A stretch of 64,000 nt of DNA. It comes from an uncultured Campylobacterota bacterium. Lineage in GTDB: Bacteria; Campylobacterota; Campylobacteria; Campylobacterales; Sulfurovaceae. Of the stretch, positions 44,319 to 54,744 are shown piece after piece. The notes below the pieces were generated by a model. The model saw only the letters and a list, made by a program, of their open reading frames with translations. It did not search any database and was not told the origin of the DNA. Within the stretch, counting starts at the first letter, position 1; each line of letters starts with the position of its first letter. Where the stretch lies: NCBI GenBank assembly GCA_937141405.1, contig CAKZQQ010000005.1, positions 620,001-684,000 on the forward strand. Reading direction: 5' to 3'. Made by a program: the position numbers and the translations under genes.

Positions 44319-46054
44319 CAATCATCTAAATATTGTAAAAACTTTTTCGCTTTTATAAAGCCAGTGATGCTTTTTTGTTTTATATTATTGCCCTCTTTAT
44401 CAAAGAAAAGCATATTGGGTGTTCCAAAGATATCGAAGTGTCGGAACATCTCCTTATCACTTTCTAAATTTCGCGTGACATCTACCGTGATAAATCGATA
44501 ACGCTCTAAAGCTTTTAGAACCTCTTTATCGCTAAAAGTAAACTCTTTAAGCTCCGCACAAGCAGCACATGCATCTTTCGTAAAATAGACAATCACAGGT
44601 TTATCACTCGTCTTAATTTCACCTAAAAGTGTTTCAAGATTATAGTATGCATCACCATGGGCATCTGCCTGAGATGCACTTGAAGTAGAAGTAAATCCTT
44701 CAAACGGATGCAACATTGACTTAGCTCCACTAAGTGCACCCACAAAAAGAGAGGCTCCATAGAGCGCTAAGATAAATGCAAATAAGCGCACAAGTATCCA
44801 AGCGCCTTTGCGAGTATTGTCAAAAAGTCCCATAAAGTATGCACTCCCCACAAACAAGAGTGCCCACAAGATAAGTGTTATACTCGCTGGAAGCACGCGT
44901 GCAAGCATCCAGATAGCAAGAGCGAGCATGATAACGCCAAATATCCGAGTAATCCTTGTCATCCAAGCGCCCGGTTTTGGCATAAGCTTTCCTGCACCCA
45001 AACCTACAAGTAAAAGCGGTACACCCATCCCCATACTCATCACAAAAAGAGCAACGCCTCCCAAAAGAGCGTCGCCGCTATGAGATATAAAGAGTACGGC
45101 GCCTCCAAGTGGCGGAGCAACACAAGGACCTACTATAAGTGCTGAGAGCACACCCATAATCACAACACCTAACACTCCTTTAGAGTATGCCTTATTGTTA
45201 ACATTTGAGATTTTTGATTGCCATTTTACAGGCAAAGCTATCTCATAATAACCAAAAAGAGAAAAGGCGAGAGCGACAAAAATTCCGGCAAATAGAACGA
45301 TTACAAACGGATTTTGCATCGCTGCTTGTATATCAGCGCCCAACAGTCCGGCAACAACCCCAACAACCGTATAAGTAAACGCCATAGAGATCACATAAAC
45401 AAGTGAGATAAAAAATGCTCGTGCTTTTGATGTCCGTCCTCCCTCTTTGGCTTGCGATACAAGGATAGAAGAGAGGATTGGAATCATCGGGAAAATACAA
45501 GGTGTCAATGAAAGCAAAAGCCCAAAGATAAAAAACAAAAAGACGATAAACACTCCACTCTCACCCTGAAGTACATTTTCGATTTTTGATACATTGACCT
45601 CATCACTCAATGCCCTAATCTTCCCAAAGAGTGATGCATCAGCATTAAAAGGAAATGTGTACTCTTGAGGCTCATAACATATCCCACCGGATGAGCATCC
45701 CTCAAAGGAGAGCGCTAGAGTAAAATCTTCCTCTTTAAGTTCACTCTTTGGAATATTGAGTGTAAAGCTCTCCCTATAGACATCTTCATCCATATAAAGA
45801 TCTGTTTTTGGCAGTGTGGGCTCAAGTTTCACGGATGTTATAGAGTCTTGAAACAAGAGTTTAAGTGTATCAGCATAGATATAGATATCTTTACCGAGTT
45901 TGACATCTATCAAAATCCCATCTTCTTTTTGAGTAGCCGTGACTTTAAATGCTTCTGCCGGGGAGAGGAATTTTTGCTTCTCTACACTTCCAAAGCCGGC
46001 ACCAAAAAGAGTCGAGCAGAAGATAAGTATCGATGCAAGAACTCTAAGCGCCAT
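44318..46054 (-). CDS. dsbD: thiol:disulfide interchange protein DsbD
   Basis: DsbD carries electrons from cytosolic thioredoxin to periplasmic reductants. The 578-residue protein has a signal peptide, an N-terminal domain with C120/C126 (CSSGGICYEPQ), an eight-helix membrane domain with the two redox Cys in LTPCIFPMIP and GPCVAPP, and a C-terminal thioredoxin domain with CAAC in KDACAACAELKEF. All three redox pairs are present. It is divergent from the YyaL-type gene. Confidence 0.95.
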   Translation of the reverse strand: MALRVLASILIFCSTLFGAGFGSVEKQKFLSPAEAFKVTATQKEDGILIDVKLGKDIYIYADTLKLLFQDSITSVKLEPTLPKTDLYMDEDVYRESFTLNIPKSELKEEDFTLALSFEGCSSGGICYEPQEYTFPFNADASLFGKIRALSDEVNVSKIENVLQGESGVFIVFLFFIFGLLLSLTPCIFPMIPILSSILVSQAKEGGRTSKARAFFISLVYVISMAFTYTVVGVVAGLLGADIQAAMQNPFVIVLFAGIFVALAFSLFGYYEIALPVKWQSKISNVNNKAYSKGVLGVVIMGVLSALIVGPCVAPPLGGAVLFISHSGDALLGGVALFVMSMGMGVPLLLVGLGAGKLMPKPGAWMTRITRIFGVIMLALAIWMLARVLPASITLILWALLFVGSAYFMGLFDNTRKGAWILVRLFAFILALYGASLFVGALSGAKSMLHPFEGFTSTSSASQADAHGDAYYNLETLLGEIKTSDKPVIVYFTKDACAACAELKEFTFSDKEVLKALERYRFITVDVTRNLESDKEMFRHFDIFGTPNMLFFDKEGNNIKQKSITGFIKAKKFLQYLDD

Positions 46055-46166
46055 AAAACTCCCTATAAATTTTTTAAGGTTTTAAATAGTATAAAATAAT
46101 AGTTATAATAAAAATCTGCTGGTATTGTAGCCGATATTGACTAATCAATTATTAATAGGAATAAAA

Positions 46167-48092
46167 ATGGGAAACAGACTCGCACAAGAATCATCGGCAT
46201 ACTTACAACAACATGCAGATAATCCTATCGATTGGTATCCATGGGGGGATGAAGCACTAAAAAAAGCGAAAGAGGCGCAGAAACCTATCTTTGTTTCGAT
46301 CGGCTATAGTAGCTGTCACTGGTGCCATGTCATGGCACATGAATCATTTGAAGATGCGAAAATTGCAGCGTTGCTCAATGAAAATTTTATAGCCATCAAG
46401 GTCGACAAAGAAGAGCGACCCGACATAGATAAATATTTTCAAGATATCTATACACTGATGAATGGTCGTGGTGGTGGGTGGCCAACCTCTATATTTTTAA
46501 CCCCCTCTCTCAAACCATTTTACTCTGCGACATATATACCCAATACTGCAAAATATGGGATGATGGCATTTGATGAACTCCTGAATACTATCATACAAAA
46601 ATACCAAAAACAACCAAAACTACTTGAAGAAAAAGGCGCTGAGGTGCTCGATTTTCTCAATCCAAAAAAAGAGAACATCCAAGCAACCAATATCGATAAA
46701 AGTTTGATAGATAGATTTGTCGATCAAGCAAAAAGCCTCTTTGATACCGAGTATGGTGGATTTGGCAGTGAACCAAAGTTTCCACAAACCTCAACCTATA
46801 TGACACTCTTAGAGATATATAAACTCACAAAAGAGGAGAAGATACTCGATATGATAACGCACTCTTTGAAGGCTATGTCTCAAGGCGGACTCTATGATCT
46901 CATCGATGGTGGATTTTGTAGATATTCGACAACACAAAACTGGCTCATCCCTCATTTTGAAAAAATGACTTACGACAATGCACTTTTGATACAACTCTAC
47001 AGTGAAGTCTTTATGGTTACCAAAGATGCCCATCTCAAAGAGATAGCACAGCAGAGTATCGACTTTATGATGCAATTTATGAGTCACGATCATCTCTTTT
47101 TTAGTGCTAGCGATGCTGATAGTAAAGAGGGGGAAGGAAGATATTTTACTTATGAATACAAAGAGTGCCTTGAAGCTTTTAGTAAAAACGGGTTTAGCGC
47201 CAAAGAAGCCAAAGAGACTCTGCAAGCACTTGATATTACCAAAGAGGGGAACTTTGAGGGTAGATCGATTGTCAATCTTAAAGAAGAGCTTGATGAAAAT
47301 AGACTTCAAAAAGCGTTGCAAATTCTTCGTGCCCTAAGAGAGCAAAGGGAGTACCCGTTTATCGATACAAAGATTATCACCTCGTGGAATGCCATGATGA
47401 TAGAGTCCCTCTTTATAGCCACATCAATCGATGCAGCCTATCAGGAAAGTGCAAAAAAATCACTTGATGCTCTCCTTAAAAAACTCTACATTGAAGGAAA
47501 ACTTTATCATACGGCTATGGATAAAAAGAGACCATATGTTGAGGCATTTTTAGAGGATTATGCATATCTTTGCTCTGCTCTGATTAAAGCTTATGAGACA
47601 ACATCTCAAGAGGATTATCTGCATATAGCTATCAAGCTTGCTAATCAAGCGATTAAAGAGTTTTATATAGAAAAGCAGTGGCACTTCTCAAATACGGAGT
47701 TTAAAACAAAAGATGAAAGATACGATACCTCTTATCCATCTGCAAGCGCTCTTATGGTGTATGTATTGCTCAAACTTGATCTGCTAAGCTCTTATGATTA
47801 TAGCAGTATCATAGACTTTACCTTGCGTTTTAACTCCTACGACCTTATGAGACAGCCTATCTCTTCTCCTCTTTTAACACAAGCAGCGATTGCAAATCTT
47901 TTAGGTCTTGTAACAATCAAATCGACAAGGGAAAATATCGAAAAAAATAGAGAAGCTATCAAGCTTTTACCCTTTACGATAGCTCTAGCAAACGATGATG
48001 CAAGGTGGACACTCTGTGATCATAAATCATGCTTTGCAAATGAAGATAATTTTCAAAAAATAATTCAACAAATAGACAAAAAAGGGATATAA
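46167..48092 (+). CDS. YyaL/SSP411-type thioredoxin-fold plus glycosidase-like protein
   Basis: The 641-residue cytosolic protein begins [20 protein letters not shown]; the ATG at 46167 is preceded by TAGGAA, while the frame upstream has only a TTG. Residues 30-160 form a DUF255 thioredoxin-like domain with CHWC (C50, C53) in [14 protein letters not shown]. The rest is an alpha/alpha toroid like N-acylglucosamine epimerases ([24 protein letters not shown]). The family is conserved from bacteria to human SPATA20, with poorly defined function. Confidence 0.9.
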   Translation: MGNRLAQESSAYLQQHADNPIDWYPWGDEALKKAKEAQKPIFVSIGYSSCHWCHVMAHESFEDAKIAALLNENFIAIKVDKEERPDIDKYFQDIYTLMNGRGGGWPTSIFLTPSLKPFYSATYIPNTAKYGMMAFDELLNTIIQKYQKQPKLLEEKGAEVLDFLNPKKENIQATNIDKSLIDRFVDQAKSLFDTEYGGFGSEPKFPQTSTYMTLLEIYKLTKEEKILDMITHSLKAMSQGGLYDLIDGGFCRYSTTQNWLIPHFEKMTYDNALLIQLYSEVFMVTKDAHLKEIAQQSIDFMMQFMSHDHLFFSASDADSKEGEGRYFTYEYKECLEAFSKNGFSAKEAKETLQALDITKEGNFEGRSIVNLKEELDENRLQKALQILRALREQREYPFIDTKIITSWNAMMIESLFIATSIDAAYQESAKKSLDALLKKLYIEGKLYHTAMDKKRPYVEAFLEDYAYLCSALIKAYETTSQEDYLHIAIKLANQAIKEFYIEKQWHFSNTEFKTKDERYDTSYPSASALMVYVLLKLDLLSSYDYSSIIDFTLRFNSYDLMRQPISSPLLTQAAIANLLGLVTIKSTRENIEKNREAIKLLPFTIALANDDARWTLCDHKSCFANEDNFQKIIQQIDKKGI

Positions 48093-48123
48093 TATAATCA
48101 TAAATCAAACTTAAGGAGGATTT

Positions 48124-48315
48124 ATGGATTGCAATATCGGGAAAATCGATAGAATTATAAGATTGGTCATCGGCGTTGCATTGCTTCTTTTAGCATTTCA
48201 ACTACAAAACATACTCTTAGGTATTGTTGGGCTTGTAGTGCTTGTGACAGGCGTTATCAAATTTTGTCTGCTCTACAAACTTCTTGGCATCAACACAGGT
48301 TGCCAAAAAGACTAG
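48124..48315 (+). CDS. DUF2892 (YgaP-type) small membrane protein
   Basis: The 63-residue protein MDCNIGKIDRIIRLVIGVAL with two transmembrane helices and the tail YKLLGINTGCQKD matches DUF2892, the membrane part of YgaP-like rhodaneses, here without the sulfurtransferase domain. It has a strong AAGGAGG ribosome site and lies 31 bp after the YyaL-type gene. Confidence 0.88.
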   Translation: MDCNIGKIDRIIRLVIGVALLLLAFQLQNILLGIVGLVVLVTGVIKFCLLYKLLGINTGCQKD

Positions 48316-48334
48316 ATACCCAAGCGGTATCTAG
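48312..48334 (+). terminator. hairpin at the DUF2892 gene end
   Basis: CTAGATACC (48312-48320) and GGTATCTAG (48326-48334) form a perfect 9-bp stem that includes the stop codon. No T-tract follows. Confidence 0.5.
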
Positions 48335-48372
48335 CAATCCTCACATTAAAGCTTATTTCCCTATAATTTTAT

Positions 48373-49881
48373 ATGCTTAAAGAGAGTCTAAAGATTTTTT
48401 TTGCCGATATGCGGGGCTCGCTTCAAGACCTCTTACCTATAGTTTTGGTCGTAGCATTTTTTCAAACATTCATCATTGGCGAAGTTCCAAAAAACCTCAC
48501 ATCAATCATCCTTGGACTCTCTATCGTTGCTGTTGGTCTTGCACTTTTTATACGCGGATTAGAGCTCGGCATATTTCCGATGGGTGAAAACTTAGCTGTT
48601 GAGTTTTCTCAAAAAGGCTCTCTTTTTTGGTTGTTGCTCTTCGCGTTTACTATAGGATTTTCAACTACGGTTGCTGAGCCGGCACTCATAGCCATAGCAA
48701 ACAAAGCCGCGATCATTAGCAGTGGACTCATTGATGCCTTTTGGCTTCGCATTACCGTTGCGCTCTCTGTTGGTTTTGCTATTACTCTAGGTGTTCTTAG
48801 GATTCTTTTGGGACACCCCATGCACTACTATGTTATCGGCGGATACATCATCGTTGTGATTGTCACCTTTTTTGCGCCCAAAGAGATTATCGGGCTTGCT
48901 TATGATAGCGGCGGGGTTACAACTTCTACTGTCACCGTTCCCCTCGTGGCAGCACTTGGTATCGGGCTTGCTTCAAGTATTAAGGGGAGAAACCCGCTCA
49001 TTGATGGATTTGGGCTTATCGCATTTGCTTCGCTCACGCCCATGATATTTGTTCAGATATATGGAATAGCAGTTTACAACATTATGGATATGCCAACCCA
49101 AGCACTTGCATTAGTCTCACAAGATGAAAAAAGCACAATCGAATATGCCTTCTCTTTGAGAGAAATTATTTTAGATCTTTTTGGAGTCATCAGAGACATC
49201 CTTCCTATACTTGCAGTGATATTTTTCTTTCAATTTTTTGTCATTAAAAAATCTATAACGAAACCAAAAAATATAGCTGCAGGTATCATCTTGGTAGTTC
49301 TTGGTCTCTACGCTTTTATCGTTGGTCTTGAGATGGGGCTCTTCCCTATCGGTGAAGAGATAGCTTTGCAACTCACCAAGCTCAATAATTTAACGCTCAT
49401 CTATCTCTTTGCTTTTTTGATAGGTTTTTCAACGACTATGGCAGAACCTGCTCTACTAGCTATTGGCATCAAAGCGCAAGAAGTTAGTAATGGAGGTATC
49501 AAACAGATGGCTCTTAGAATCATCGTGGCACTCGGTGTTGCTTTAGGCATCGCCCTTGGTGCATTTAGGATAGTCCAGGGTGATCCTATCCACTACTATA
49601 TCATCGTAGGCTATATCATAGCGATTACTTTGACATATTTTGCACCAAGGTATATAATTCCTATAGCATATGATAGTGGAGGTGTCACTACCTCTACGGT
49701 AACCGTACCTCTTGTAGCGGCACTTGGCTTAGGCTTAGCATCCAATATCGAAGGAAGAAATCCCCTTATCGATGGATTTGGACTTATCGCATTTGCTTCG
49801 CTCTTTCCTATGCTCACCGTGATGGGTTATGGGATATACTCGGAGTATAAAAAAAGTAAATCAAAAGGAGATGAGATATGA
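48373..49881 (+). CDS. DUF1538 membrane protein, internally duplicated
   Basis: The 502-residue integral membrane protein is made of two homologous halves (about 12-235 and 260-495), each with several helices and the same three conserved blocks: [13 protein letters not shown] / [13 protein letters not shown], then an HYYVIGGYI / HYYIIVGYI block, then [20 protein letters not shown] in both, followed by [17 protein letters not shown]. Near-identical protein motifs with diverged codons indicate old duplication under strong selection, typical of pseudo-symmetric transporters. The ligand is unknown. The next gene overlaps by 4 bp and encodes a PII-like regulator. Confidence 0.9.
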   Translation: MLKESLKIFFADMRGSLQDLLPIVLVVAFFQTFIIGEVPKNLTSIILGLSIVAVGLALFIRGLELGIFPMGENLAVEFSQKGSLFWLLLFAFTIGFSTTVAEPALIAIANKAAIISSGLIDAFWLRITVALSVGFAITLGVLRILLGHPMHYYVIGGYIIVVIVTFFAPKEIIGLAYDSGGVTTSTVTVPLVAALGIGLASSIKGRNPLIDGFGLIAFASLTPMIFVQIYGIAVYNIMDMPTQALALVSQDEKSTIEYAFSLREIILDLFGVIRDILPILAVIFFFQFFVIKKSITKPKNIAAGIILVVLGLYAFIVGLEMGLFPIGEEIALQLTKLNNLTLIYLFAFLIGFSTTMAEPALLAIGIKAQEVSNGGIKQMALRIIVALGVALGIALGAFRIVQGDPIHYYIIVGYIIAITLTYFAPRYIIPIAYDSGGVTTSTVTVPLVAALGLGLASNIEGRNPLIDGFGLIAFASLFPMLTVMGYGIYSEYKKSKSKGDEI

Positions 49882-50228
49882 AATTTACAGCTTTAGTAGC
49901 TTTCATTAAAAGCGAAGAGGAAGAAGAGGCGATTAAAGTTGCCAAGGAGGAAGGTGCAGGAAGCGTGACCATCATATCAGGTAAAACTATCGGGCTTGAA
50001 GAGAAAAAGATATTTTTTGGACTCACACTTGAAGAGAATGTATCAATCTTAATCTTTATACTCCCTATTCGACTCTCGAGGAAAGTCATGAGGAGTCTGA
50101 GGAGTTCACTTGATCTTGATAATATAGAAAATAGAGGTCTCATTTTTTCAATTCCTTTGAGTCATGTCGCTGGACTTGATTTTAAAGAGTTGCAAAACTT
50201 TGAAGACAACATAAAAACCATGCTATAA
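49878..50228 (+). CDS. PII-like regulatory protein
   Basis: The 116-residue soluble protein [20 protein letters not shown] ... [19 protein letters not shown] ... [20 protein letters not shown] has the ferredoxin-like PII layout with a T-loop-like segment near residues 36-50, but lacks the uridylylation Tyr region of GlnB. PII-like proteins often bind a nucleotide and gate a membrane partner. Here the 4-bp overlap with DUF1538 points to that protein. Confidence 0.75.
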   Translation: MKFTALVAFIKSEEEEEAIKVAKEEGAGSVTIISGKTIGLEEKKIFFGLTLEENVSILIFILPIRLSRKVMRSLRSSLDLDNIENRGLIFSIPLSHVAGLDFKELQNFEDNIKTML

Positions 50229-50238
50229 GGAGGATGAA

Positions 50239-50631
50239 ATGTTAGTTGAAGATATTATGACACCAAAAGAGAAAGCGGTTACGATTGATCCTATGACATC
50301 AGTAAGAAAAGCACTTGAGTTGATGAGAGAGAAGAAGATAAAATCGATCATTGTTGAGAAAAACTCGCCTGATGGTGCTTATGGACTGCTGACCTTTAAA
50401 AATATTTTACAAAGCATTGTTGCTGAAGACGGGGACATCGATCTTTTAAATGTTTTTGATATCGCAAATATACCTGCAATGTGTGTTCCAACAAAGATGA
50501 ATGTCAGCTATGCTGCAAAAATGATGGTAAAAAGTAGTATCAAGAGATTGCTTGTGTTAGAAAATAATGAGCTCAAAGGGATACTTACAATGACTGATGT
50601 TATAGAGACACTGATGGACGAGATAGATTAA
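50239..50631 (+). CDS. CBS-pair protein
   Basis: The 130-residue protein has two CBS motifs (VEDIMTPKEKAVTIDPMTSV and FDIANIPAMCVPTKMNVSYA), the second ending LLVLENNELKGILTMTDVIE. CBS pairs sense adenosine nucleotides such as AMP or ATP. It begins 10 bp after the PII-like stop with a GGAGG site, so DUF1538, PII-like and CBS form one operon with two candidate nucleotide sensors. Confidence 0.9.
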   Translation: MLVEDIMTPKEKAVTIDPMTSVRKALELMREKKIKSIIVEKNSPDGAYGLLTFKNILQSIVAEDGDIDLLNVFDIANIPAMCVPTKMNVSYAAKMMVKSSIKRLLVLENNELKGILTMTDVIETLMDEID

Positions 50632-50642
50632 AATACTTTAAT

Positions 50643-50663
50643 AGTCCACTTCAGCAGTGGGCT
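50643..50663 (+). terminator. hairpin after the DUF1538 operon
   Basis: AGTCCACT and AGTGGGCT form an 8-bp stem (one T-G pair) with loop TCAGC, 11 bp after the CBS stop. A palindrome CGACTAGTCG follows at 50667. There is no strong T-run. It could serve either of the convergent transcripts. Confidence 0.5.
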
Positions 50664-50691
50664 CGCCGACTAGTCGCTTTAGATTAAGACA

Positions 50692-50985
50692 TCATAGGCT
50701 TTTTGCATTATTGAATTCGCTAATCTCGCTCTCGACCATTGCATTTATCATTCTTATATAGAGGTCTGTGATGAGATTTGGGGAGAGTCCAAGAGAGATC
50801 GCCTGCTCTCTCACTTTTGATATCACGGCATCTATCCGCTCTTGCTCTTTGATTTCATCGACTGTATTTTTAAAATGGGCTATCTGTTTTATATACTCGT
50901 TCCTATTTGCGATAAGTTCGACTATTTCAGTATCAAGTTTATCTATCTCTTCTCGTGCCTCTTCAAGCGTATTACACTTTCTCAT
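50692..50985 (-). CDS. AroQ-type chorismate mutase (PchB-like)
   Basis: The 97-residue all-helical protein reads EEAREEIDKLDTEIVELIAN with RNEYIKQIAHFK, then RIDAVISKVREQA and a C-terminal helix MINAMVESEISEF. This is the AroQ fold that converts chorismate to prephenate. Overall similarity, with a single domain and a late E-S-E-I, also recalls PchB isochorismate-pyruvate lyase. It is a single gene; no Phe/Tyr genes adjoin. Confidence 0.85.
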   Translation of the reverse strand: MRKCNTLEEAREEIDKLDTEIVELIANRNEYIKQIAHFKNTVDEIKEQERIDAVISKVREQAISLGLSPNLITDLYIRMINAMVESEISEFNNAKSL

Positions 50986-51102
50986 ACAAACCCCCTTTAA
51001 AAATGTTTTGATGCATTATACCACATATTGATATTGTTGCTTTTTGGCATAATAAAGAGTTTAAGTTTGTGATGTAATCGATTAAAAAGGTGAGTGAGTA
51101 TC

Positions 51103-51124
51103 AATGCCTCCAAGTGGAGGCATT
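51103..51124 (-). terminator. terminator of grpE-dnaK
   Basis: AATGCCTCC and GGAGGCATT form a perfect 9-bp stem with loop AAGT, 9 bp after the dnaK stop. A T5 run appears about 14 nt further on the minus strand. Confidence 0.65.
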
Positions 51125-51133
51125 TAAAGGAGT

Positions 51134-53017
51134 TTATTCTACTTCTGCATCGATGATATCATCATCATCCGGTTTTGCTTCACCCGCTGCTTCGCCTTTG
51201 GCTCCACCCTGCTCTTTAGCATAAAGTGCTTCAGCAAGCTTGTGGCTTTTTTCGCTGAGTACTTTTATCTTCTCATCGATCTGCTCTTTTGTCGCAGCAT
51301 CATCTTTGAGCGTAGCCTCTAGATCTTCGATTGCTGCTTCAATCGCTTTTTTCTCGCCCTCATCAAAGTTCTCACCGATTTCACTAAGTGATTTTTTTGT
51401 TTGGTGCACAAGAGCATCTGCTTGGTTTCTAGTTTCGACTACAGCTTTTCTCGCCTCATCTTCACTTTTATGTGCTTCGGCATCTTGCACCATCTTGTTG
51501 ATCTCTTCATCACTCAATCCTGACGAACCGGTGATTTTAATCTCTTGGGTTTTACCCGTTCCTTTATCTTGTGCACTTACGGTAAGAATACCGTTTGCAT
51601 CGATGTCAAAGGTAACCTCGATTTGTGGAACACCTCTTGGAGCTGCAGGGATATCTCGGAGCTCAAACATACCAAGTGATTTATTGTCTTTTGAGAACTC
51701 TCTTTCACCTTGAAGAACATGGATACTTACAGCAGGTTGATTATCTTCTGCTGTTGAGAATACTTGCGATTTTTTCGCAGGTACCGTTGTTCCTTTTTCG
51801 ATAACTTTTGTAGTCACGCCACCTAAAGTTTCGATACCTAAACTTAGTGGTGTCACATCAAGAAGGAGGACATCTTTAACATCTCCTGCCAATACTCCCC
51901 CTTGAATAGCGGCACCAAGTGCTACGACTTCATCAGGGTTTACTGATTTATTGAGATCTTTACCGAAGAATTTTTTAACCTCTTCTTGTACGAGTGGCAC
52001 TCTTGTTGAACCACCGACCATAACGATTTCACTAATATCCTCTTTTTTCACGCCCGCATCTTTGATAACTCCGGCTATCGTTTTGATCGTGCTTGCTATA
52101 AGATCAGAAATGAGTGACTCAAACTTGGCTCTTGTTATCTTTTTGACCAAGTGTTTTGGACCTGATGCATCCGCCGTGATAAATGGAAGATTGATCTCGG
52201 TTTCAGTTGAACTTGAAAGCTCTTTCTTAGCGCTCTCTGCTGCATCTTTAAGTCTTTGTAGTGCCATAACATCTGCTTTGAGATCAACACTATTTTCTTT
52301 TTTGAACTCTTCAGCGATATAATCGATAAGACGATTATCAAAATCATCTCCACCCAAGAATGCATCACCACCTGTCGCCATAACCTCAACAACATTATCG
52401 CCTGTCTCAAGAGTCGTTACATCAAATGTTCCACCCCCGAGGTCATAAACAACGATAGTCTCAGACTCTTTTTTATCAAGCCCATAAGATAGAGCTGCAG
52501 ATGTTGGCTCATTGATGATTCTAAGCACATTAAGCCCGGCAATTGTTCCGGCCTCTTTTGTTGCTTTTCTTTGCGCATCATTAAAATATGCCGGTACAGT
52601 GATGACCGCATCCGTTATCTTCTCTCCAAGATATGCCTCTGTATCTTCTTTGAGTTTCATCAATACTTTTGCCGATATCTCTTGAGGTGTGTAAGTCTTT
52701 CCGCTCACTTCCACTGCACAAGCACCGTTTCTATCTATGATATGATACGGCAGTCTATCTTTTGCCTCTTTAGCGGTGGGCTCATCACACATAAGTCCCA
52801 TAATTCTCTTTATAGAATAGATGGTCTTCTCCGGATTAGTTACTGCTTGTCTTTTTGCACTCTCACCCACAAGCACTTCACCTTTATCGGTAAAAGCAAC
52901 AACGGATGGAGTTGTATTTTTTCCCTCTTTATTTGATATGATTTTTGCTTCGCCATGCTCATAGATTGCCATAGCTGAGTTTGTTGTTCCTAAATCAATT
53001 CCTAATACTTTTCCCAT
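51134..53017 (-). CDS. dnaK: chaperone DnaK (Hsp70)
   Basis: The 627-residue ATP-driven chaperone has the phosphate loop [15 protein letters not shown], the central [37 protein letters not shown], the linker [18 protein letters not shown], a substrate domain, and an acidic C-terminus [11 protein letters not shown]. It lies 106 bp after grpE in the same operon. Confidence 0.98.
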   Translation of the reverse strand: MGKVLGIDLGTTNSAMAIYEHGEAKIISNKEGKNTTPSVVAFTDKGEVLVGESAKRQAVTNPEKTIYSIKRIMGLMCDEPTAKEAKDRLPYHIIDRNGACAVEVSGKTYTPQEISAKVLMKLKEDTEAYLGEKITDAVITVPAYFNDAQRKATKEAGTIAGLNVLRIINEPTSAALSYGLDKKESETIVVYDLGGGTFDVTTLETGDNVVEVMATGGDAFLGGDDFDNRLIDYIAEEFKKENSVDLKADVMALQRLKDAAESAKKELSSSTETEINLPFITADASGPKHLVKKITRAKFESLISDLIASTIKTIAGVIKDAGVKKEDISEIVMVGGSTRVPLVQEEVKKFFGKDLNKSVNPDEVVALGAAIQGGVLAGDVKDVLLLDVTPLSLGIETLGGVTTKVIEKGTTVPAKKSQVFSTAEDNQPAVSIHVLQGEREFSKDNKSLGMFELRDIPAAPRGVPQIEVTFDIDANGILTVSAQDKGTGKTQEIKITGSSGLSDEEINKMVQDAEAHKSEDEARKAVVETRNQADALVHQTKKSLSEIGENFDEGEKKAIEAAIEDLEATLKDDAATKEQIDEKIKVLSEKSHKLAEALYAKEQGGAKGEAAGEAKPDDDDIIDAEVE

Positions 53018-53123
53018 TTTGTTCTCCTTTTTTAAGTTTAACTATATATTTTTTGCCTCTGTGGCTCACTTCGTTTGACCAACTCTAAGATTCTGCATCG
53101 AGAGATAAGAGACTCGCTCTTAT

Positions 53124-53675
53124 CTATTTAACGGTACTTACCATTGCAGGTCTGAGTATCTGATCTTTTATCGTGTATCCCTTTTGGAGTACTTGAGCGA
53201 TCGTACCGCTTGGTTGTTCATCACTATCAACTTGCATAATAGCTTGATGAAGATTTGGGTCAAAATCTCCGCTACAATCGATCTCTTTCACACCGTTTTT
53301 CTCAAGCATCTTCTTGAGCTGTTCGTGTGTTTTTCTGATACCCTCTTCCATTAAAGAGAGAGTGTCCGGCAACTCCTCTTTAGATAGAGATTCTATCGAT
53401 ACGATAGCGCCGTCAAACGAGTCCATCACGCTGATCATATCTTTTGCAAATCCCTCATTTGAGTAGGCAATAGCATTTTGCTTCTCTTTATCTAACCTCT
53501 TTTTTGCATTCTCAAAATCTGCATAGGCTCTCATATATTTATCTTGCCACTCGGAAACCTTGCTCTTTAATGCTTCTACTTCATCGGTAGATTCACACTC
53601 TAAGTTCGTCTCTTCTTCGTTAGACTTACTCTCATCAGATGCTTCTTGATTGTTTAATTCTTCATCTTTAGACAC
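53124..53675 (-). CDS. grpE: nucleotide exchange factor GrpE
   Basis: The 183-residue DnaK cofactor has an acidic disordered N-terminus, a long coiled-coil (ALKSKVSEWQDKYMRAYADF) and the C-terminal beta domain (GTIAQVLQKGYTIKDQILRP). It has a strong AAGGAGG site. hrcA, which usually precedes grpE in this phylum, is absent here. Confidence 0.96.
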   Translation of the reverse strand: MSKDEELNNQEASDESKSNEEETNLECESTDEVEALKSKVSEWQDKYMRAYADFENAKKRLDKEKQNAIAYSNEGFAKDMISVMDSFDGAIVSIESLSKEELPDTLSLMEEGIRKTHEQLKKMLEKNGVKEIDCSGDFDPNLHQAIMQVDSDEQPSGTIAQVLQKGYTIKDQILRPAMVSTVK

Positions 53676-53743
53676 CCAAACCTCCTTATCTAAAATCTGC
53701 GCAATCCATATACAAAAAGTATATAAGTTTATGCTTCAAACAA

Positions 53744-53773
53744 ATTATACAACAGTGAGTCTATCTTTGTCAA
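53744..53773 (-). promoter_or_regulatory. promoter of grpE-dnaK
   Basis: TTGACA (53768-53773), an 18-bp spacer and TATAAT (53744-53749) on the minus strand form a consensus sigma-70 promoter about 70 bp before grpE. I see no CIRCE (TTAGCACTC-type) or HAIR palindrome in the 248-bp spacer. Confidence 0.75.
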
Positions 53774-53896
53774 GTCTAATATGAATATCTCTATATAAAA
53801 AACTTTAGTCTATATCACTAAAGGTTAAAAATAGAGCTAACCTTAGGGAAAAATGTAAAAAATATTGAAAAATTTTGGGATAAATTAGGGAGAGGT

Positions 53897-53916
53897 GGTA
53901 TCGCAAAAGCGATACC
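53897..53916 (-). terminator. hairpin after rpsO
   Basis: GGTATCGC and GCGATACC form a perfect 8-bp stem with a TTTT loop (minus strand), 7 bp after the rpsO stop. There is no T-tract. Confidence 0.6.
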
Positions 53917-53923
53917 TAAATGA

Positions 53924-54193
53924 TTAGTTTCTTATTTTTAGTTCATCTTTGAGAGCGTGCCATCTAGAAATATCTGTATTTTTCAGATATCTCATCAATC
54001 TTCTTCTTTGTCCAACCAATTTCAAAAGACCAAGTCTAGATGAGTGATCTTTTTTATTTGTTTGAAGATGTTCTGTCAAAGTTTCGATTCTTTTTGTGAT
54101 TAATGCTACTTGAACTTCTGTTGAGCCTGTATCTTGCTCGCCTCTTGCAAATTTAGAGATAATCTCTTTTTTTTCCGCCGAATCCAAAGCCAT
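53924..54193 (-). CDS. rpsO: 30S ribosomal protein S15
   Basis: The 89-residue protein starts at MALDSAEKKEIISKFARGEQ with a perfect AGGAGG site upstream; the frame is open further upstream, but that part is leader. TGSTEVQVALITKRI, HSSRLGLLKLVGQRRRLMRY and LKNTDISRW are diagnostic. It binds 16S rRNA helix 22 early in 30S assembly. Confidence 0.98.
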   Translation of the reverse strand: MALDSAEKKEIISKFARGEQDTGSTEVQVALITKRIETLTEHLQTNKKDHSSRLGLLKLVGQRRRLMRYLKNTDISRWHALKDELKIRN

Positions 54194-54339
54194 AATTGAC
54201 CTCCTGATAGGTATAAAAATTTCAAAAATTGATTTTGAGAAGTGAATTATACCCAACAGAGCTTAACTCTAGCATAATAAATTAAGATTTATCCAAGGTA
54301 ATTAGAGTAAAATTGTCTTAAATTTTTAAAAGGTATCCA

Positions 54340-54744
54340 ATGCTAATTACCCGTGCAACCGAGTATGCCCTCTTGTCCCTCGATTATATAAGAAAAAGTG
54401 AATACCCTATAGGTGCCGAGCAGCTCTCTGATGCACTCAATATCCCTAAAAGCTTTCTAGCAAAGATACTGCAAAACCTGGCAAAGAAAGAGATTTTAAT
54501 CTCTAAAAAAGGCGCAAAAGGTGGTTTCGTCTTACAAAAAGAGATCAAGGATGTAACACTTTTTGATATAGTTGCAGCTGTTGAAGGGCGACCTGCAATG
54601 GTATTTGATTGCACGCAATATACCGATACCTGTCCAAACAATGGTCCAAAAAACTGCACCATATCACCATTTTTAGTAAACTTCCAAAAAAAGATTGATG
54701 CACTTTTGCACTCTTTGAGCCTAGAGGATATACTGAGTGAGTAA
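54340..54744 (+). CDS. Rrf2/IscR-family regulator with three-cysteine cluster site
   Basis: The 134-residue protein has a winged helix (ATEYALLSLDYIRKSEYPIG ... LAKILQNLAKKEILISKKGA), then KGGFVL and a Cys segment FDCTQYTDTCPNNGPKNCTI with three Cys. This resembles the IscR/NsrR/RsrR-type Fe-S site, so it may sense iron-sulfur status, NO or redox. It overlaps the DHH phosphoesterase by 8 bp, which is an unusual partner. Confidence 0.9.
   Translation: MLITRATEYALLSLDYIRKSEYPIGAEQLSDALNIPKSFLAKILQNLAKKEILISKKGAKGGFVLQKEIKDVTLFDIVAAVEGRPAMVFDCTQYTDTCPNNGPKNCTISPFLVNFQKKIDALLHSLSLEDILSE

Noticed and set aside
48373-49881. Recent internal gene duplication in the DUF1538 gene
   Set aside because: The two halves match at protein motifs, but synonymous codons have diverged widely, so the duplication is ancient.
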